Shown piece by piece: positions 11,654-20,525 of a stretch of 64,000 nt of DNA. Each line of letters starts with the position of its first letter. The first letter of the stretch is position 1. Under the pieces are notes generated by a model. It was not told where the DNA came from. It ran no database searches and saw nothing but the letters and a program-made list of their open reading frames with translations. This stretch comes from Deltaproteobacteria bacterium (GTDB taxonomy: Bacteria > Desulfobacterota > Desulfarculia > Adiutricales > Adiutricaceae), in NCBI GenBank assembly GCA_031264145.1, contig JAISEK010000089.1, forward strand, positions 1 through 64,000. Reading direction: 5' to 3'. Both the position numbers and the translations under genes were made by a program.

Positions 11654-12679
11654 ATGTCAAAAAAAAACAGAGCCCTGTCCGGACAGGCCCTTCCTTTCCT
11701 GGCCCTCATCCTCCTGGCCGCCTTGGCCCATGGCCGGCCCGTCCAGGCCCAGGTGGACCGGACGCCCCTGACCATCTACACGGCCATGACGGCCACCACG
11801 GCCCAGATCCCCCTCCTGGGGGCCCTGGAAAGGGGCTGGCCGGCCGGCGGGGAGGCCAGGGTGGAGTACTGGAAGAACCTTGACGACCTAAGGGCCCTGG
11901 TCCTGGCCGGGAAAGGCGACGTCTGGGTCGGGCACCTGGAGACCCTGGCCCGGGCGGCCGCAAGGGGGGCCCCGGTGAGCCTGGTGGCGGTCACGGTGTT
12001 CAGGAAGTTCTACTTCGTCTCCGCCCCGCTTCCACTGGGCCAGGACGGGGCCGAGGACTGGCCCGGGGACGTGGCCGCCCTTCTGGAGTATTCGGCAAGG
12101 CATGGGGAAAGGATCACCGCCAGCCCCCAGAACAGCCCACAGGCCGCACTCCTCGAGAGGCTCAAGGATCCAGGCGCCCCCTTCCCCACCGAGGCTCTGC
12201 CGCCCCAGCAGCTCATCCTGGATCTGGCCAGGGGGCATAGGCTTGTCGGGCTCCTCCCGGAACCCCTGGCCACCATGGCGGTCATGAAAAATCCCCGGCT
12301 GAGGATAATTGGCTCCCTTGAGGAGGAATGGTCCAGACGCTTTGGCGGCCCTGGCCTCCTGCCACAGGCCGGGGTGGCCGTGAACTCGGCCCTGGCCCGT
12401 GACAGGCCCGAGTTGACCAAAAGCCTCCTGGGCCTCATGGAGGAGACAGTCAGGGACCTCTCTGGCAAGCCGCCCTCCGACAGGGCCGCCCTGCTGCCCC
12501 CTGAAGTCCATGAGGCCCTGGGCCCTGGCGTCCTGGAGGCCTCGCTGGCCCTGGAGCCCCTGATGATCGAGAGCGCCTTTGGCGCCAAGATGGAGATCCT
12601 GGGCTTTCTGTCCCTGGCCGCCCCCGACCTCGCCGGAGACGGGGCCCTGCCCCCTGGCTTCGTCTGGAGTCCCAGATAG
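11654..12679 (+). CDS. ABC transporter substrate-binding protein (NMT1/SsuA-like)
   Basis: Periplasmic solute-binding protein of a three-gene ABC importer. The first 34 residues are a classical signal peptide: basic start, hydrophobic LALILLAALA core, and an AxA-type cleavage region near VQAQ. The rest fits the two-lobed NMT1/SsuA fold that binds sulfonates, nitrate, thiamine precursors or similar ligands: a DVWVGHLETLARAAARGAP strand-helix unit and a C-terminal helical tail. It is followed on the same strand by permease and ATPase genes, 80 and 1015 bases downstream. The ligand cannot be assigned. Confidence 0.8.
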   Translation: MSKKNRALSGQALPFLALILLAALAHGRPVQAQVDRTPLTIYTAMTATTAQIPLLGALERGWPAGGEARVEYWKNLDDLRALVLAGKGDVWVGHLETLARAAARGAPVSLVAVTVFRKFYFVSAPLPLGQDGAEDWPGDVAALLEYSARHGERITASPQNSPQAALLERLKDPGAPFPTEALPPQQLILDLARGHRLVGLLPEPLATMAVMKNPRLRIIGSLEEEWSRRFGGPGLLPQAGVAVNSALARDRPELTKSLLGLMEETVRDLSGKPPSDRAALLPPEVHEALGPGVLEASLALEPLMIESAFGAKMEILGFLSLAAPDLAGDGALPPGFVWSPR

Positions 12680-12759
12680 CCCGGCCCGACGCGGCCCACG
12701 GCCTTGAATCCACCTGGCCCGCGGGCCCCAAAGGAATCCTGAAGAAAAGCCCCCCACTA

Positions 12760-13692
12760 ATGCCGCGACGCCCCAAAGACGATGAGAACCGCCAGTGGCC
12801 CATCGGCCCCGCCATGCCCGACCCAGGCGACTGGGAAAGCCTCCCCGGGGACGATGGCCCCCTAGGGGACTTCCCAGGCCCCTCGCCCGAGGGACTCGAT
12901 CTCTCGGCCATCGGCAAGGCCCGGCCCAAAGGCCGGGCCTTGCCGGCCTGGGCCCCCTACCTGATTTCCCTGGGCCTCTGGGCCCTGGCCCTGAAGCTGG
13001 CCAACCGGGCCTTCGGGCCGGCCCTGGCCCCTGGCCCGGGATCCGTCGTGGCCGAGCTGTGGCGGCTGGCCCTGTGCCTGGACCTTTTCAGGGAAATGGG
13101 CCAGACGGTCTTCCGTGGCCTGGCCGGGGTAATCCTGGCCAACATTCTCGGCCTGGCCCTGGGCCTTCTGGCCGGCCGGGCCTCCTGGGCCCTGAGGCTG
13201 ACCTCGCCACTGGTAGCGGGCCTGCAGGCCTGCCCGCCAATCGTCTGGGTCTCGCTGGTGATGGTCTGGGCCGGCACCGGCTCGCTGGTCCCCATGGCCA
13301 CGGTCTTCGCGGCCACCCTCCCCTTCGTCTTCAGCAACACCGCCCAGGGGGTCATGGGCCTCGATGGCCGCATCCTGGCCATGGGCAGGCTCTATGGCGT
13401 GCCGACGGCCAGGGTCTGGCGCCTCTTCGTCCTCCCAGGGGTGGCCCCCTTCTGGCTGGCCGGCCTCTCCACGGTCCTGGCCACCGGCTGGAAGGCCGCG
13501 GCCGTGGCCGAGTTCCTGGGCAGCCATACCGGGGTGGGGGCCAGGATCTACTGGAGCTACAGCCAGCTGAGGATGGAGGAGCTCCAGGCCTGGACCCTGG
13601 CCCTGATAGTGCTGGGCCTGACCCTGGAGGGTGCGATCATCACCCCCTTGAGGCGCAAGGCGGCCAAGCTGGCCTCCAAGGGGGCGGCCTAG
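12760..13692 (+). CDS. ABC transporter permease (SsuC/TauC-like)
   Basis: Inner-membrane permease, 310 residues. A hydrophilic N-terminal extension of about 60 residues is unusual for the family. About six membrane segments follow. The BPD-type EAA loop region lies near residues 200-235 (RILAMGRLYGVPTARVWRLFVLPGVAPFWLAGL), and the C-terminal part EFLGSHTGVGARIY matches the SsuC/TauC pattern EFxGAxxGLG. The stop codon is 2 bases before the ATPase gene, so translation is probably coupled. The ATG has only a weak ribosome binding site. Confidence 0.85.
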   Translation: MPRRPKDDENRQWPIGPAMPDPGDWESLPGDDGPLGDFPGPSPEGLDLSAIGKARPKGRALPAWAPYLISLGLWALALKLANRAFGPALAPGPGSVVAELWRLALCLDLFREMGQTVFRGLAGVILANILGLALGLLAGRASWALRLTSPLVAGLQACPPIVWVSLVMVWAGTGSLVPMATVFAATLPFVFSNTAQGVMGLDGRILAMGRLYGVPTARVWRLFVLPGVAPFWLAGLSTVLATGWKAAAVAEFLGSHTGVGARIYWSYSQLRMEELQAWTLALIVLGLTLEGAIITPLRRKAAKLASKGAA

Positions 13693-13694
13693 CC

Positions 13695-14351
13695 ATGTCC
13701 GGCCCAGACCAGCCGGCCGCCCTTTCCGGGAAAGTCCTTTTGGAGCTATCGGGCGTCTCCAAGTCCTTTGGCCGCCAGAAGGTGATCGATGAGGCCAGCC
13801 TGAGCCTCAGGGGAGGCCGGGTCATGGCCCTGGTCGGGCCTTCCGGCGTCGGCAAGAGCACCCTTTTGGAAATAATGGCCGGCCTGACCAGGCCTGACTC
13901 CGGCCGGGTCAGCATAAACACCCCCCCCAGCCTCCTCTTCCAGGACAACTCCCTAATCCCCTGGCTCAGCGCCCTCGCAAACCTCACCTACATCCTTCCA
14001 GGGTCCATGCCCCCTGGCCAGGCGGGCAATCTGGCCCTGTACTGGCTGGCGAAGTTCGGGCTCGATCCCGAGAAATTCCCCCAGGCCATGAGTGGAGGGA
14101 TGAGGCGCAGGCTGGCCCTGGCCAGGACCCTGGCCGCCGGCCGGGCCCTGGTCATTCTCGACGAGCCATTCGCCTTCCTCGACAGCCGCTGGCACGAGCT
14201 CATAATCGCCCTGGTGGCCCAGATGGCCCACAATGGCGCCCTGGTGGTCCTGGCCGGCCACTCGGTGCCCCACTCTCTGTCCGCCATAGCCTCCGGCCGC
14301 CTGGACGTGGCCGAGGTGGCCTCCCAGCCGATCCGGCTGAGGTGGCCCTGA
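13695..14351 (+). CDS. ABC transporter ATP-binding protein
   Basis: Cytoplasmic ATPase that powers the importer, 218 residues. Walker A is GPSGVGKST (about 46-54), the Q-loop is LLFQDNSLIPW, the signature is MSGGMRRR and Walker B is ALVILDEPF followed by a D-loop AFLD. The switch histidine sits in LAGHS rather than the usual VTHD. The start is the ATG at 13695; the same frame is open far upstream inside the permease gene, which is an artefact of GC-rich DNA. Sequence resembles SsuB/TauB/NrtD proteins. It is the last gene of the transporter operon. Confidence 0.9.
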   Translation: MSGPDQPAALSGKVLLELSGVSKSFGRQKVIDEASLSLRGGRVMALVGPSGVGKSTLLEIMAGLTRPDSGRVSINTPPSLLFQDNSLIPWLSALANLTYILPGSMPPGQAGNLALYWLAKFGLDPEKFPQAMSGGMRRRLALARTLAAGRALVILDEPFAFLDSRWHELIIALVAQMAHNGALVVLAGHSVPHSLSAIASGRLDVAEVASQPIRLRWP

Positions 14352-14362
14352 GGCCGCATGGA

Positions 14363-14398
14363 CAAAAAAAATGGCCGCCGGTCCCACCGGCGGCCATT
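14363..14398 (-). terminator. Rho-independent terminator
   Basis: A perfect 13-bp stem pairs 14370-14382 with 14386-14398 around a 3-base loop. Reading leftward it is followed by eight T residues (A-run at 14363-14370), so it should end the minus-strand gene at 14421-15080. The hairpin also sits just after the ABC ATPase stop and may work weakly rightward. Confidence 0.85.
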
Positions 14399-14420
14399 TC
14401 CACCCTGTCACGGGAGAAGC

Positions 14421-15080
14421 CTAGTTTAGATACATGGGCCTTGGCCTGGCCTTTGGGCGGCTGTTTTCCTCAAACTCCCCACCCAGGGTCCGGAGGTGGG
14501 CCACCAGCTCGGTGAGACCGTCGCGGGTTGGGTAGGAAATGTTGTCGACCTCGCTCAGGATCCTGGCCAAAAGCTCGACGGCCTCGTCCATTGTGCTGTT
14601 GATGCGCCGGCGCTGGTCCTGGATGCGCATGGAGAAGTCGTGCCTGGCCCGGGCCAGGCAGCCCAGGATCTGACGGGCCACCCTTGCCTCGATCCTGGTG
14701 GCCAGCGACAGGCTCGGCCCGTCAAAGTCGTCGGCCCCGGCCATCCGGGCCACGATGTGGGAGTAGCCGGAGAACTCCTCGTCCAGGCCGAGGCGCAGGG
14801 CCTCGTCCTCCTCGGCCGACTCGACCGCCCGGTCGGCCAGGGAGAACATGCGGTCAAGGGCGGTGTCCAGCTCGTTGAAGGTCTCGACCGCCAGCCGGCA
14901 GTCTAGGATGATCTGGGGCATCTGGCCCATCTCCTCGCCCAGGGTCTCGATGGTCTCGGCCACGTCCAGGGGCTCAGAGGCCAGTTCCAGCGTGGCCAGC
15001 TCGTTGGCCATGATTCTGGCCACCATCTCATAGTGGCTTAGGTCCAGGCAGGAAACCCCGCCAACCGCCTGCTCGTCCAT
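14421..15080 (-). CDS. Unrecognised helical protein, 219 aa
   Basis: No family recognised with confidence. The start at 15080 is set by GGGAGGA 4-5 bases before ATG; the frame continues upstream to 15431 but that part looks non-coding. The protein is almost entirely helical, acidic in its first half and basic at the C-terminus (RPKARPRPMYLN). Residues about 70-130 (LDRMFSLADRAVES, EEFSGYSHIVARMAG, DFDG) echo the pattern of the flagellin D1 helices, and the last third resembles a coiled coil. This similarity is weak and could be chance. It is monocistronic with its own terminator. Confidence 0.65.
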   Translation of the reverse strand: MDEQAVGGVSCLDLSHYEMVARIMANELATLELASEPLDVAETIETLGEEMGQMPQIILDCRLAVETFNELDTALDRMFSLADRAVESAEEDEALRLGLDEEFSGYSHIVARMAGADDFDGPSLSLATRIEARVARQILGCLARARHDFSMRIQDQRRRINSTMDEAVELLARILSEVDNISYPTRDGLTELVAHLRTLGGEFEENSRPKARPRPMYLN

Positions 15081-15989
15081 GGAATCCTCCCCAATGGTCG
15101 CGGCTTGGGTCGATTTGCCCCGCCAAGCCTGGTTTTTCGCCGCCCGTCGGCCCTGGCCGGCTGGCTGGCTGTCATGTTGGGAGGAAACAAATGCAGTTTT
15201 CGTGCCAATAAACCACCAGGCAAATCCGGCCGGTTGCAGAATTGTGTTACGTTTTAAGCAAAACAGCGGTATAGGAATTTCATCGAGCTTTAGGCAAAGC
15301 AGTAAGCGTATATTATAATTAAGTCCCAGGAATGCTGGTATGAGTACTGATAGCCTCATTGCAGTGTCGTCTCTAATAAAGTCGCCCGAAACTGATTGGG
15401 ACAGGAGCCCAACTATGACTCGAAACATCAACCATTAAACCAGCGTCTCAATCCCTTCGGGAGTATTTCAGTGTCCGGAATCCATCGCCATCATTACTGG
15501 CGAATCAGCTGAAGTAATAACCCTTCGAGCCTTGAACCAGTATCAGGCGGATAATTCCCAGCAGGGTATCTCCGGGCCGTATCAGCGTTATTTTTCAACC
15601 GATGAATCGGAGGCGAGCCATCAGGCGATGGCCACAGGTGAAGAGCGGGAATGGAGCGGCTCTTATTAGGGAAGACTTTGCCAATTGCCAATGAAACGGG
15701 GCAGCGTCTGGTGGGTGGGATTAGACCAGGTTTTAGGGTCGACAATAATAAGGCCGGACCGGCGATCATTGTCAGCAGTGATGCTGCCAATCGTCACCTG
15801 TAACGGTTGATCGTGGTTCCTCTTACCAAGTAATACCAGTAACGCACATGAGGGCGAAGCCTTTGTAAAAGCGGGAGTAAATAGCAGCAAAGCCTTGGCG
15901 GATCAAATACTGGCGATGGATAAAGGGCACCTAAAATCAAAAATGGGAACCATAGGCAGTTAAGGCAGATAAATGGGGACCGATATTCT
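15081..15989. other. Spacer and eroded DNA
   Basis: Upstream region of the helical-protein gene, AT-rich around 15240-15420, then GC-moderate sequence without an intact frame. The part right of about 15480 may be the far end of the ISAs1 remnant that follows, but no protein match could be read in it. Confidence 0.4.
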
Positions 15990-16405
15990 TCGCCCTCACT
16001 CCTCGAGTCTTGTCCAGGCGGCCGGAGGCCATGGCGGACAGCGAGTGGGGCACCGATCGACATTTGGCGCCGTTTTGAGGCCTGACCAGTCCGCCCCACC
16101 GTGAGCCACTCCGACATGGTGCCGGAAGACAAATTGACCACGGTTATGGGGCGGTTCTCGACGAGCCCTGCGACTTTCTCCGCCGGCGAGGTAAAAGAGG
16201 TAGAAACAGTGCCGATAAACTCATGGCAATGTCCAATTAATGCCGCTAAGGCTGTTTTTACCTCTTCCAGCAGGCCGGTCTGGTTGTCTTTGAGGCTGAA
16301 CAGGTATTTGCCCCTGACACCGATGGTTTTGTCCGGCCAGTTCTCTGGCAGCCCATGACGTCGATGGTTATGGTCTTCAGGGGATTGATCGCACAGTAAC
16401 AATGC
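15990..16405 (-). pseudogene. ISAs1-family transposase remnant
   Basis: On the minus strand, one frame reads LKTITIDVMGCQ and the next frame, after a shift, reads KYLFSLKDNQTGLLEEVKTALAAL and later VENRPITVVNLSSGTMSEW. In order and spacing these match the ISAs1 (H-repeat associated) transposase core, where VTIDAMGCQ is followed by a LALKGNQ segment and an ExRxxxV strand. Frameshifts and missing N- and C-terminal parts show it is dead. Limits are approximate. Confidence 0.72.
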
Positions 16406-16606
16406 CCTCCCAAGCTTGATGGCACTGCTGGCCTGCTTGCCAGTTTGGGTCAATATTCCAAGTTGTTTTTCCTTCCCCTAACTCCACTTCCACTAATCCA
16501 CTAAAAAAAAGCTTGACTTGGCTTGAAAATATAGGGATAATAACAAGATCTGGCTGGAAGCCAGTCATTGTCTTCACATTTAGATTTACCACACCCGGAG
16601 TGTCCC

Positions 16607-16882
16607 ATGCAGTGCGAAACCATAAAGACCGGCATCGAATGTTCCTTCATGGCCAAAAGCGGCTGTGGATTCCTAGGCGGGGCCTGCCGCTCAATCCACG
16701 AGAAGTGTGAGGGCTGTGACAGGGTCCAGGCCATCGGCGAGAAAAAGTTTTGCGCCACCTTCCCCGATCCAAACGTCCGCTGGAGGGTGGGTAACTGCAG
16801 CATGGCCACCCATATCAAGTCCGAGACCAAGTCCGATGCGGGCAAGGTCCGCGTCGGCCAGCAGAAGCAGAAGAAAAAGTAG
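16607..16882 (+). CDS. PxxKW-family cysteine-rich protein
   Basis: Small 91-residue protein with nine cysteines, a family known mainly from deltaproteobacteria; its function is not established. The family's closing region is clear: KFCATFPDPNVRWRVGNCSMATH, with PNVRW in place of PxxKW. A lysine-rich tail follows. The start at 16607 has GGAG 8 bases upstream; the frame is open earlier but without family similarity. Cysteine spacing suggests a metal or Fe-S site. It stands alone, convergent with the nitroreductase gene, with a long hairpin between them. Confidence 0.85.
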   Translation: MQCETIKTGIECSFMAKSGCGFLGGACRSIHEKCEGCDRVQAIGEKKFCATFPDPNVRWRVGNCSMATHIKSETKSDAGKVRVGQQKQKKK

Positions 16883-16906
16883 CCCGGCCCTTACACGAGG
16901 TTCCAC

Positions 16907-16960
16907 AAGTGCCCGTCTTTTTGAGCGCTCCCCTTGGATAGCTCAAAATGACGGGCACTT
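16907..16960. terminator. Long interrupted hairpin between convergent genes
   Basis: AAGTGCCCGTC at 16907-16917 pairs with GACGGGCACTT at 16950-16960, and an inner arm TTTTGAGC (16918-16925) pairs with GCTCAAAA (16941-16948). It lies 25 bases after the PxxKW stop and 40 bases after the nitroreductase stop. It lacks a long T-run, so a bidirectional terminator role is likely but not certain. Confidence 0.6.
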
Positions 16961-17000
16961 TGCGTCCATAAGGCTGGCTACAGGCGGTAGCCCCGGAGGC

Positions 17001-17591
17001 TCAGAGGATCTCCACCACGTCGTTGTACGGGAGGCGGGGCCCGCGAGGATAGAAGCCGCCATCGGCCCCGTAGCCAAGGTTCACCAGGAAGTTGGACTTC
17101 CAGGGCCTCCCAGGAAAAAACTCGGCGTCAACTTTGGAGTTGTCGAAGCCGCTCATGGGCCCGCAGTCCAGGCCCAGGCTACGGGCGGCCAGGATGAGGT
17201 AGGCCCCTTGGAGGGAGCTGTTGCGCAGGCCGGCCGTCGCAGCGGAGGCTGGATCGTCCAGGAAGGCCTGGCGGGCGTCATAGGCGGTCCACTGGGAGGG
17301 CAAAACCTCGAAAAACCTCCCGTCGGTAGCAACGATCACCGTGGCCGGGGCCTTCTCGACCTTGGCCACGTTACCTGGGGCCAGACAGGGGACAAGCCTT
17401 TTCTTGGCTTCCGGGGACCTGACGAAGACATATCGGCCGGGTTGGCAGTTGACGGCCGTCGGCCCCCACTTCAAAAGCTCGTAGAGGTTGGCGATGACCA
17501 GGTCGGTCACTGGCTGGTCGGAAAACTTGTTGAAAGTCCGGGCTGTCCTGAAGAGTTGGTCCAAGGCATTTTCTTCCAATGATTTTTTCAT
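17001..17591 (-). CDS. rutE: RutE-type nitroreductase (malonic semialdehyde reductase family)
   Basis: FMN-dependent reductase of 196 residues. It matches the RutE/HadB subfamily along its whole length: ARTFNKFSDQPV near the start, LLKWGPTAVNCQPGRYVF, LRNSSLQGAYLILAARSLGLDCGPMSGFD, and a closing LPYNDVVEIL. In pyrimidine catabolism RutE reduces malonic semialdehyde to 3-hydroxypropionate. No other rut gene is present here, so this copy more likely acts as a general aldehyde or quinone reductase. The subfamily is clear; the physiological substrate is inferred. Confidence 0.85.
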   Translation of the reverse strand: MKKSLEENALDQLFRTARTFNKFSDQPVTDLVIANLYELLKWGPTAVNCQPGRYVFVRSPEAKKRLVPCLAPGNVAKVEKAPATVIVATDGRFFEVLPSQWTAYDARQAFLDDPASAATAGLRNSSLQGAYLILAARSLGLDCGPMSGFDNSKVDAEFFPGRPWKSNFLVNLGYGADGGFYPRGPRLPYNDVVEIL

Positions 17592-18595
17592 GAGTCACCA
17601 GATGGCCCACTGGCCTGGGGCAGGGTAAGTGGATGGTCAGAAAATCAGCCGTTAAAAATGGTACACGGCTCACAAGAAATTTATTACGACATAAATCACA
17701 AGCAAATTTATAAACTAATCAGTCTTTGAAAATAATTATAATCGATTAATTAGGTAAAAACAAAAATTTAAATGTCAAAAAATTATTGATTCAATAATCA
17801 AAAATCTATATGAGCCTCTTAAACCTAGTCAAGACTCATTTATTTACTGTAACCAATTTTAGTCCGGAAAACAAGTTTTTTTTGTCCCCAATAAAGGACG
17901 CTCTTGGCCTAGCCGGCCAACGGCCCTCTCGAACCAGAATAGCACCTCATTTTGCGCCGGCCACCAAGCCCCTAACCAAGTTGGCCAATAACCTGTACGC
18001 CCTTGGCAAGGCGGCCATGACAGGGACGTGGCGGCCGTGGGCGGTGGCTATTGGCTAGGCCGGGCCATAATAACGCCCCTCATGTCGGCCTCTCACTTTC
18101 TTTATAGCCAACCATAAACAGACAATAATATATAATAAATACAGTATCATATTTTTATTTTTTTTAAAACTTATTTTTATATTAAATATTTGTATTGTTT
18201 TATATGTTAAAATATTTTTATAAAATAAATAACATATAATGATATGACTATATATAATGCTATCTATTATATAGTTAAAAGCAGTAAAATATCAATGGTT
18301 ATTGAAAAACGAGATGAGTAAAAAGACTGGAAATGGTGGGAAATTAGGCCAAATCGCTATGCTCCCCATGGTTACGCTATGATGGTGACTTTTGTGGCCG
18401 CAAAGGGGGAGCCACTGGGCAGGAAAGGGCTTACGCCGCACTGTGCCGGCCTGGGGTGCGGTTCCCCGTCAAGGGCGATGCGCCCCCAGGGAAAGGCCCC
18501 GTTTGACGTCGCCCGTCAATCCGGGTTCCCCCGGCCCCGGCGTTCCCCGGATCGCTGAAGATGGAGGGGGCAATGGCCTGGTCAGTCAGGTTGGC
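17592..18595. other. One-kilobase AT-rich spacer
   Basis: Two very AT-rich blocks (17690-17810 and 18110-18310) flank GC-richer islands. A short open stretch at 17810-18058 has no recognisable features. Nothing here is supported as a gene; it includes the upstream region of the nitroreductase and the downstream region of the XPB operon. Confidence 0.5.
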
Positions 18596-20521
18596 TCATC
18601 TTCTTTTTTTAGTGGTTTTGTCCTTTTTCTTGGGCAATGCCACGAAATTATCTACCAGCCACCCATTTTTCTCCACTATGGTCTTTATTTTCTTGCTTTC
18701 CTCAGGCTGAATGACGACGGCGTTGTCTAGCTGCTCGACCACCAGTTTGTCCAAGCCACTTAGATGGGTTACCTCCTCAAGCAGGAGCCTATCGTCTGTT
18801 TCCAGGATTGTAACGGTTCTGATCTTGATTCTGCCAATTTTGGCCTGCCAGTCATCAAATGAACGTATGACATTGGCAGGAAGGGGTTTTCCGCTTACAT
18901 TTTTGAGATAGTCCTTGATATCCTTTGGTTCAATATTCAGGTCATGCGCTCTGACCATGGAAGGGAAGTCTATTTTATAAACAGAGACATTGCTGTCATT
19001 TGCCACTTTAGTCAAAAAAGTACTCAAATACGTTCCGTTTTCCAGACAGCTTTTGAGCCCCGTTGCTATGACCTCATGGTCTGGCTGGACGAGCAAGCCG
19101 CCCTCCGCTGATTGCGCCGCCATGGTTTTGGCCCCGCTATACTTGTCCGAGATTCCCAGGATCCAGGCGCCAAGGTCGGTAATGCGGAATCCGCTTATGC
19201 CGACTCGGAAATCTTCGCTCGATTTGCTTGAGGCCGGCAGGTTCTCCGTGTAAGCGACATCCGCCATTCCCATGGCGCCGAGGAAGGATAAGATCTGGGC
19301 AATTATGCGTTCCTCGCACTCGTCCCACTCCGGCGGATAGCTGTCGCGATAATGGCCGGAACTGGAATAACCTTTGACGTAGATGGCACAGTGGACCAGC
19401 TTTCTGAAGAAGTTTCCGCAGAAAATCTTCGCGATCTCTGAGAACTCGGAGAACCCGACAAACTCGCCAACGGGACAGGTTTTAAGCAGGTCAATGACGG
19501 GCTTGCGGCACCTATGCCAGCTAATCGAATCCTCGCCGTCATACAGCGTCAAATAAGTCAGATAGTGCGTCTCATATATTCTGTTGTTCACGGCGCAGTA
19601 CCAGTCGAAAACGTGCTTCGCCAACTCGTGAGGCGGCAATAGCAGCAGTTCCACTGCTTTTTCGCCTGGCTTGACCGTGTTGTCATTGTTTATTTCGACC
19701 AGACCGCAGTTGGCCGCGAGGGCAAACAATGGGGTGGCGACCTTGAGATCATTGCCGCGCCTGACCTCACTGGGCGCGCTGAATTTGCCATTGAGGTCGG
19801 CCAGTTCCTCAAAGCCGATGGACTCGGACATTTTGGCCAGCTTTGACGGCGTGATGTCAGTCGTGCGGGTTTTGACCTTGAGATGTTCGTTGCCGGCGAA
19901 GCGCACGACGGCGGCAAAATCGCCTATCCTGTCCTCGCGGCAGATCACGCGATCGCCGTCTGGCGGGATGAATTTCTCGTACCCGAAGACCATGGGACAG
20001 ATCAGGGGCTTGATCACCGAAAGCACGAAAGACGCCATCGTTTTCCCACCTGGAAAAAGCAGCACAGCGTTAGTGTTGTGATTTTCACGCTTGATGAGGT
20101 ACAAGAAAAGCAAATACCTGGGAATGTCATCTCTTGGGGGCCAATAAGCGCGGTAAGGCCAAGGGTCCCTGTTTTCCTCAGGCAACTTCCATCCGTGCCT
20201 CTCGGCCAGCGCCTTCGTGGCTGGCTTGAATTCGTCGCAATCGTGCCTGATATAGGTGGAGATGAAATCCTTCTCGATCTCGGACAGGGGGGGTATCGCC
20301 GGAAATCGGGCTTCGCTACCGGCCCAGATGTCAACGATGTTCCTAGGCTCGGCGTAGAATCCAGCAAGGTCTTCAGCCGCGCTGGCTTTCTTGACTGGAG
20401 ACTTGGGGTGGAACACCTTGGCATGGATCTCCTTGAGCCCAGTCCCGGGAACGCAGTCGGATCCATGGACCACGTTGACCCAGTTAAACAGCCATTCCCT
20501 AATTTCCGCTTTGGTGCTCAT
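18596..20521 (-). CDS. XPB-partner protein with shared XPB N-terminal domain (Helicase_C_3)
   Basis: A 641-residue protein translated from the ATG 4 bases after the helicase stop, so the pair is clearly an operon. No ATPase motif is present. Residues about 470-565 (GLLVQPDHEVIA through LPANVIRSFDDWQAKIGRIKI) have the same order of segments as the N-terminus of the adjacent helicase (PLVVQSDMTLLLE through FPVPEIVVSRIRQISGRYGKTRI), the domain known as Helicase_C_3 or XPB/Ssl2-like N-terminal. The first 450 residues are unassigned; the last ten are lysine-rich. Base composition is less GC-rich than neighbouring genes, suggesting transfer. A likely role is a helicase co-factor in DNA repair or defence. 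Confidence 0.75.
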   Translation of the reverse strand: MSTKAEIREWLFNWVNVVHGSDCVPGTGLKEIHAKVFHPKSPVKKASAAEDLAGFYAEPRNIVDIWAGSEARFPAIPPLSEIEKDFISTYIRHDCDEFKPATKALAERHGWKLPEENRDPWPYRAYWPPRDDIPRYLLFLYLIKRENHNTNAVLLFPGGKTMASFVLSVIKPLICPMVFGYEKFIPPDGDRVICREDRIGDFAAVVRFAGNEHLKVKTRTTDITPSKLAKMSESIGFEELADLNGKFSAPSEVRRGNDLKVATPLFALAANCGLVEINNDNTVKPGEKAVELLLLPPHELAKHVFDWYCAVNNRIYETHYLTYLTLYDGEDSISWHRCRKPVIDLLKTCPVGEFVGFSEFSEIAKIFCGNFFRKLVHCAIYVKGYSSSGHYRDSYPPEWDECEERIIAQILSFLGAMGMADVAYTENLPASSKSSEDFRVGISGFRITDLGAWILGISDKYSGAKTMAAQSAEGGLLVQPDHEVIATGLKSCLENGTYLSTFLTKVANDSNVSVYKIDFPSMVRAHDLNIEPKDIKDYLKNVSGKPLPANVIRSFDDWQAKIGRIKIRTVTILETDDRLLLEEVTHLSGLDKLVVEQLDNAVVIQPEESKKIKTIVEKNGWLVDNFVALPKKKDKTTKKRR

Positions 20522-20525
20522 CAGG

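Noticed and set aside
12795-13692. Long open frame upstream of and in frame with the ABC ATPase, overlapping the permease
   Set aside because: The translation is low-complexity Gly/Pro/Arg text in a GC-rich region and the permease frame shows real membrane segments; the ATPase starts at 13695.
15081-15431. N-terminal extension of the helical protein
   Set aside because: It covers AT-rich spacer sequence and the ribosome binding site fits the ATG at 15080.
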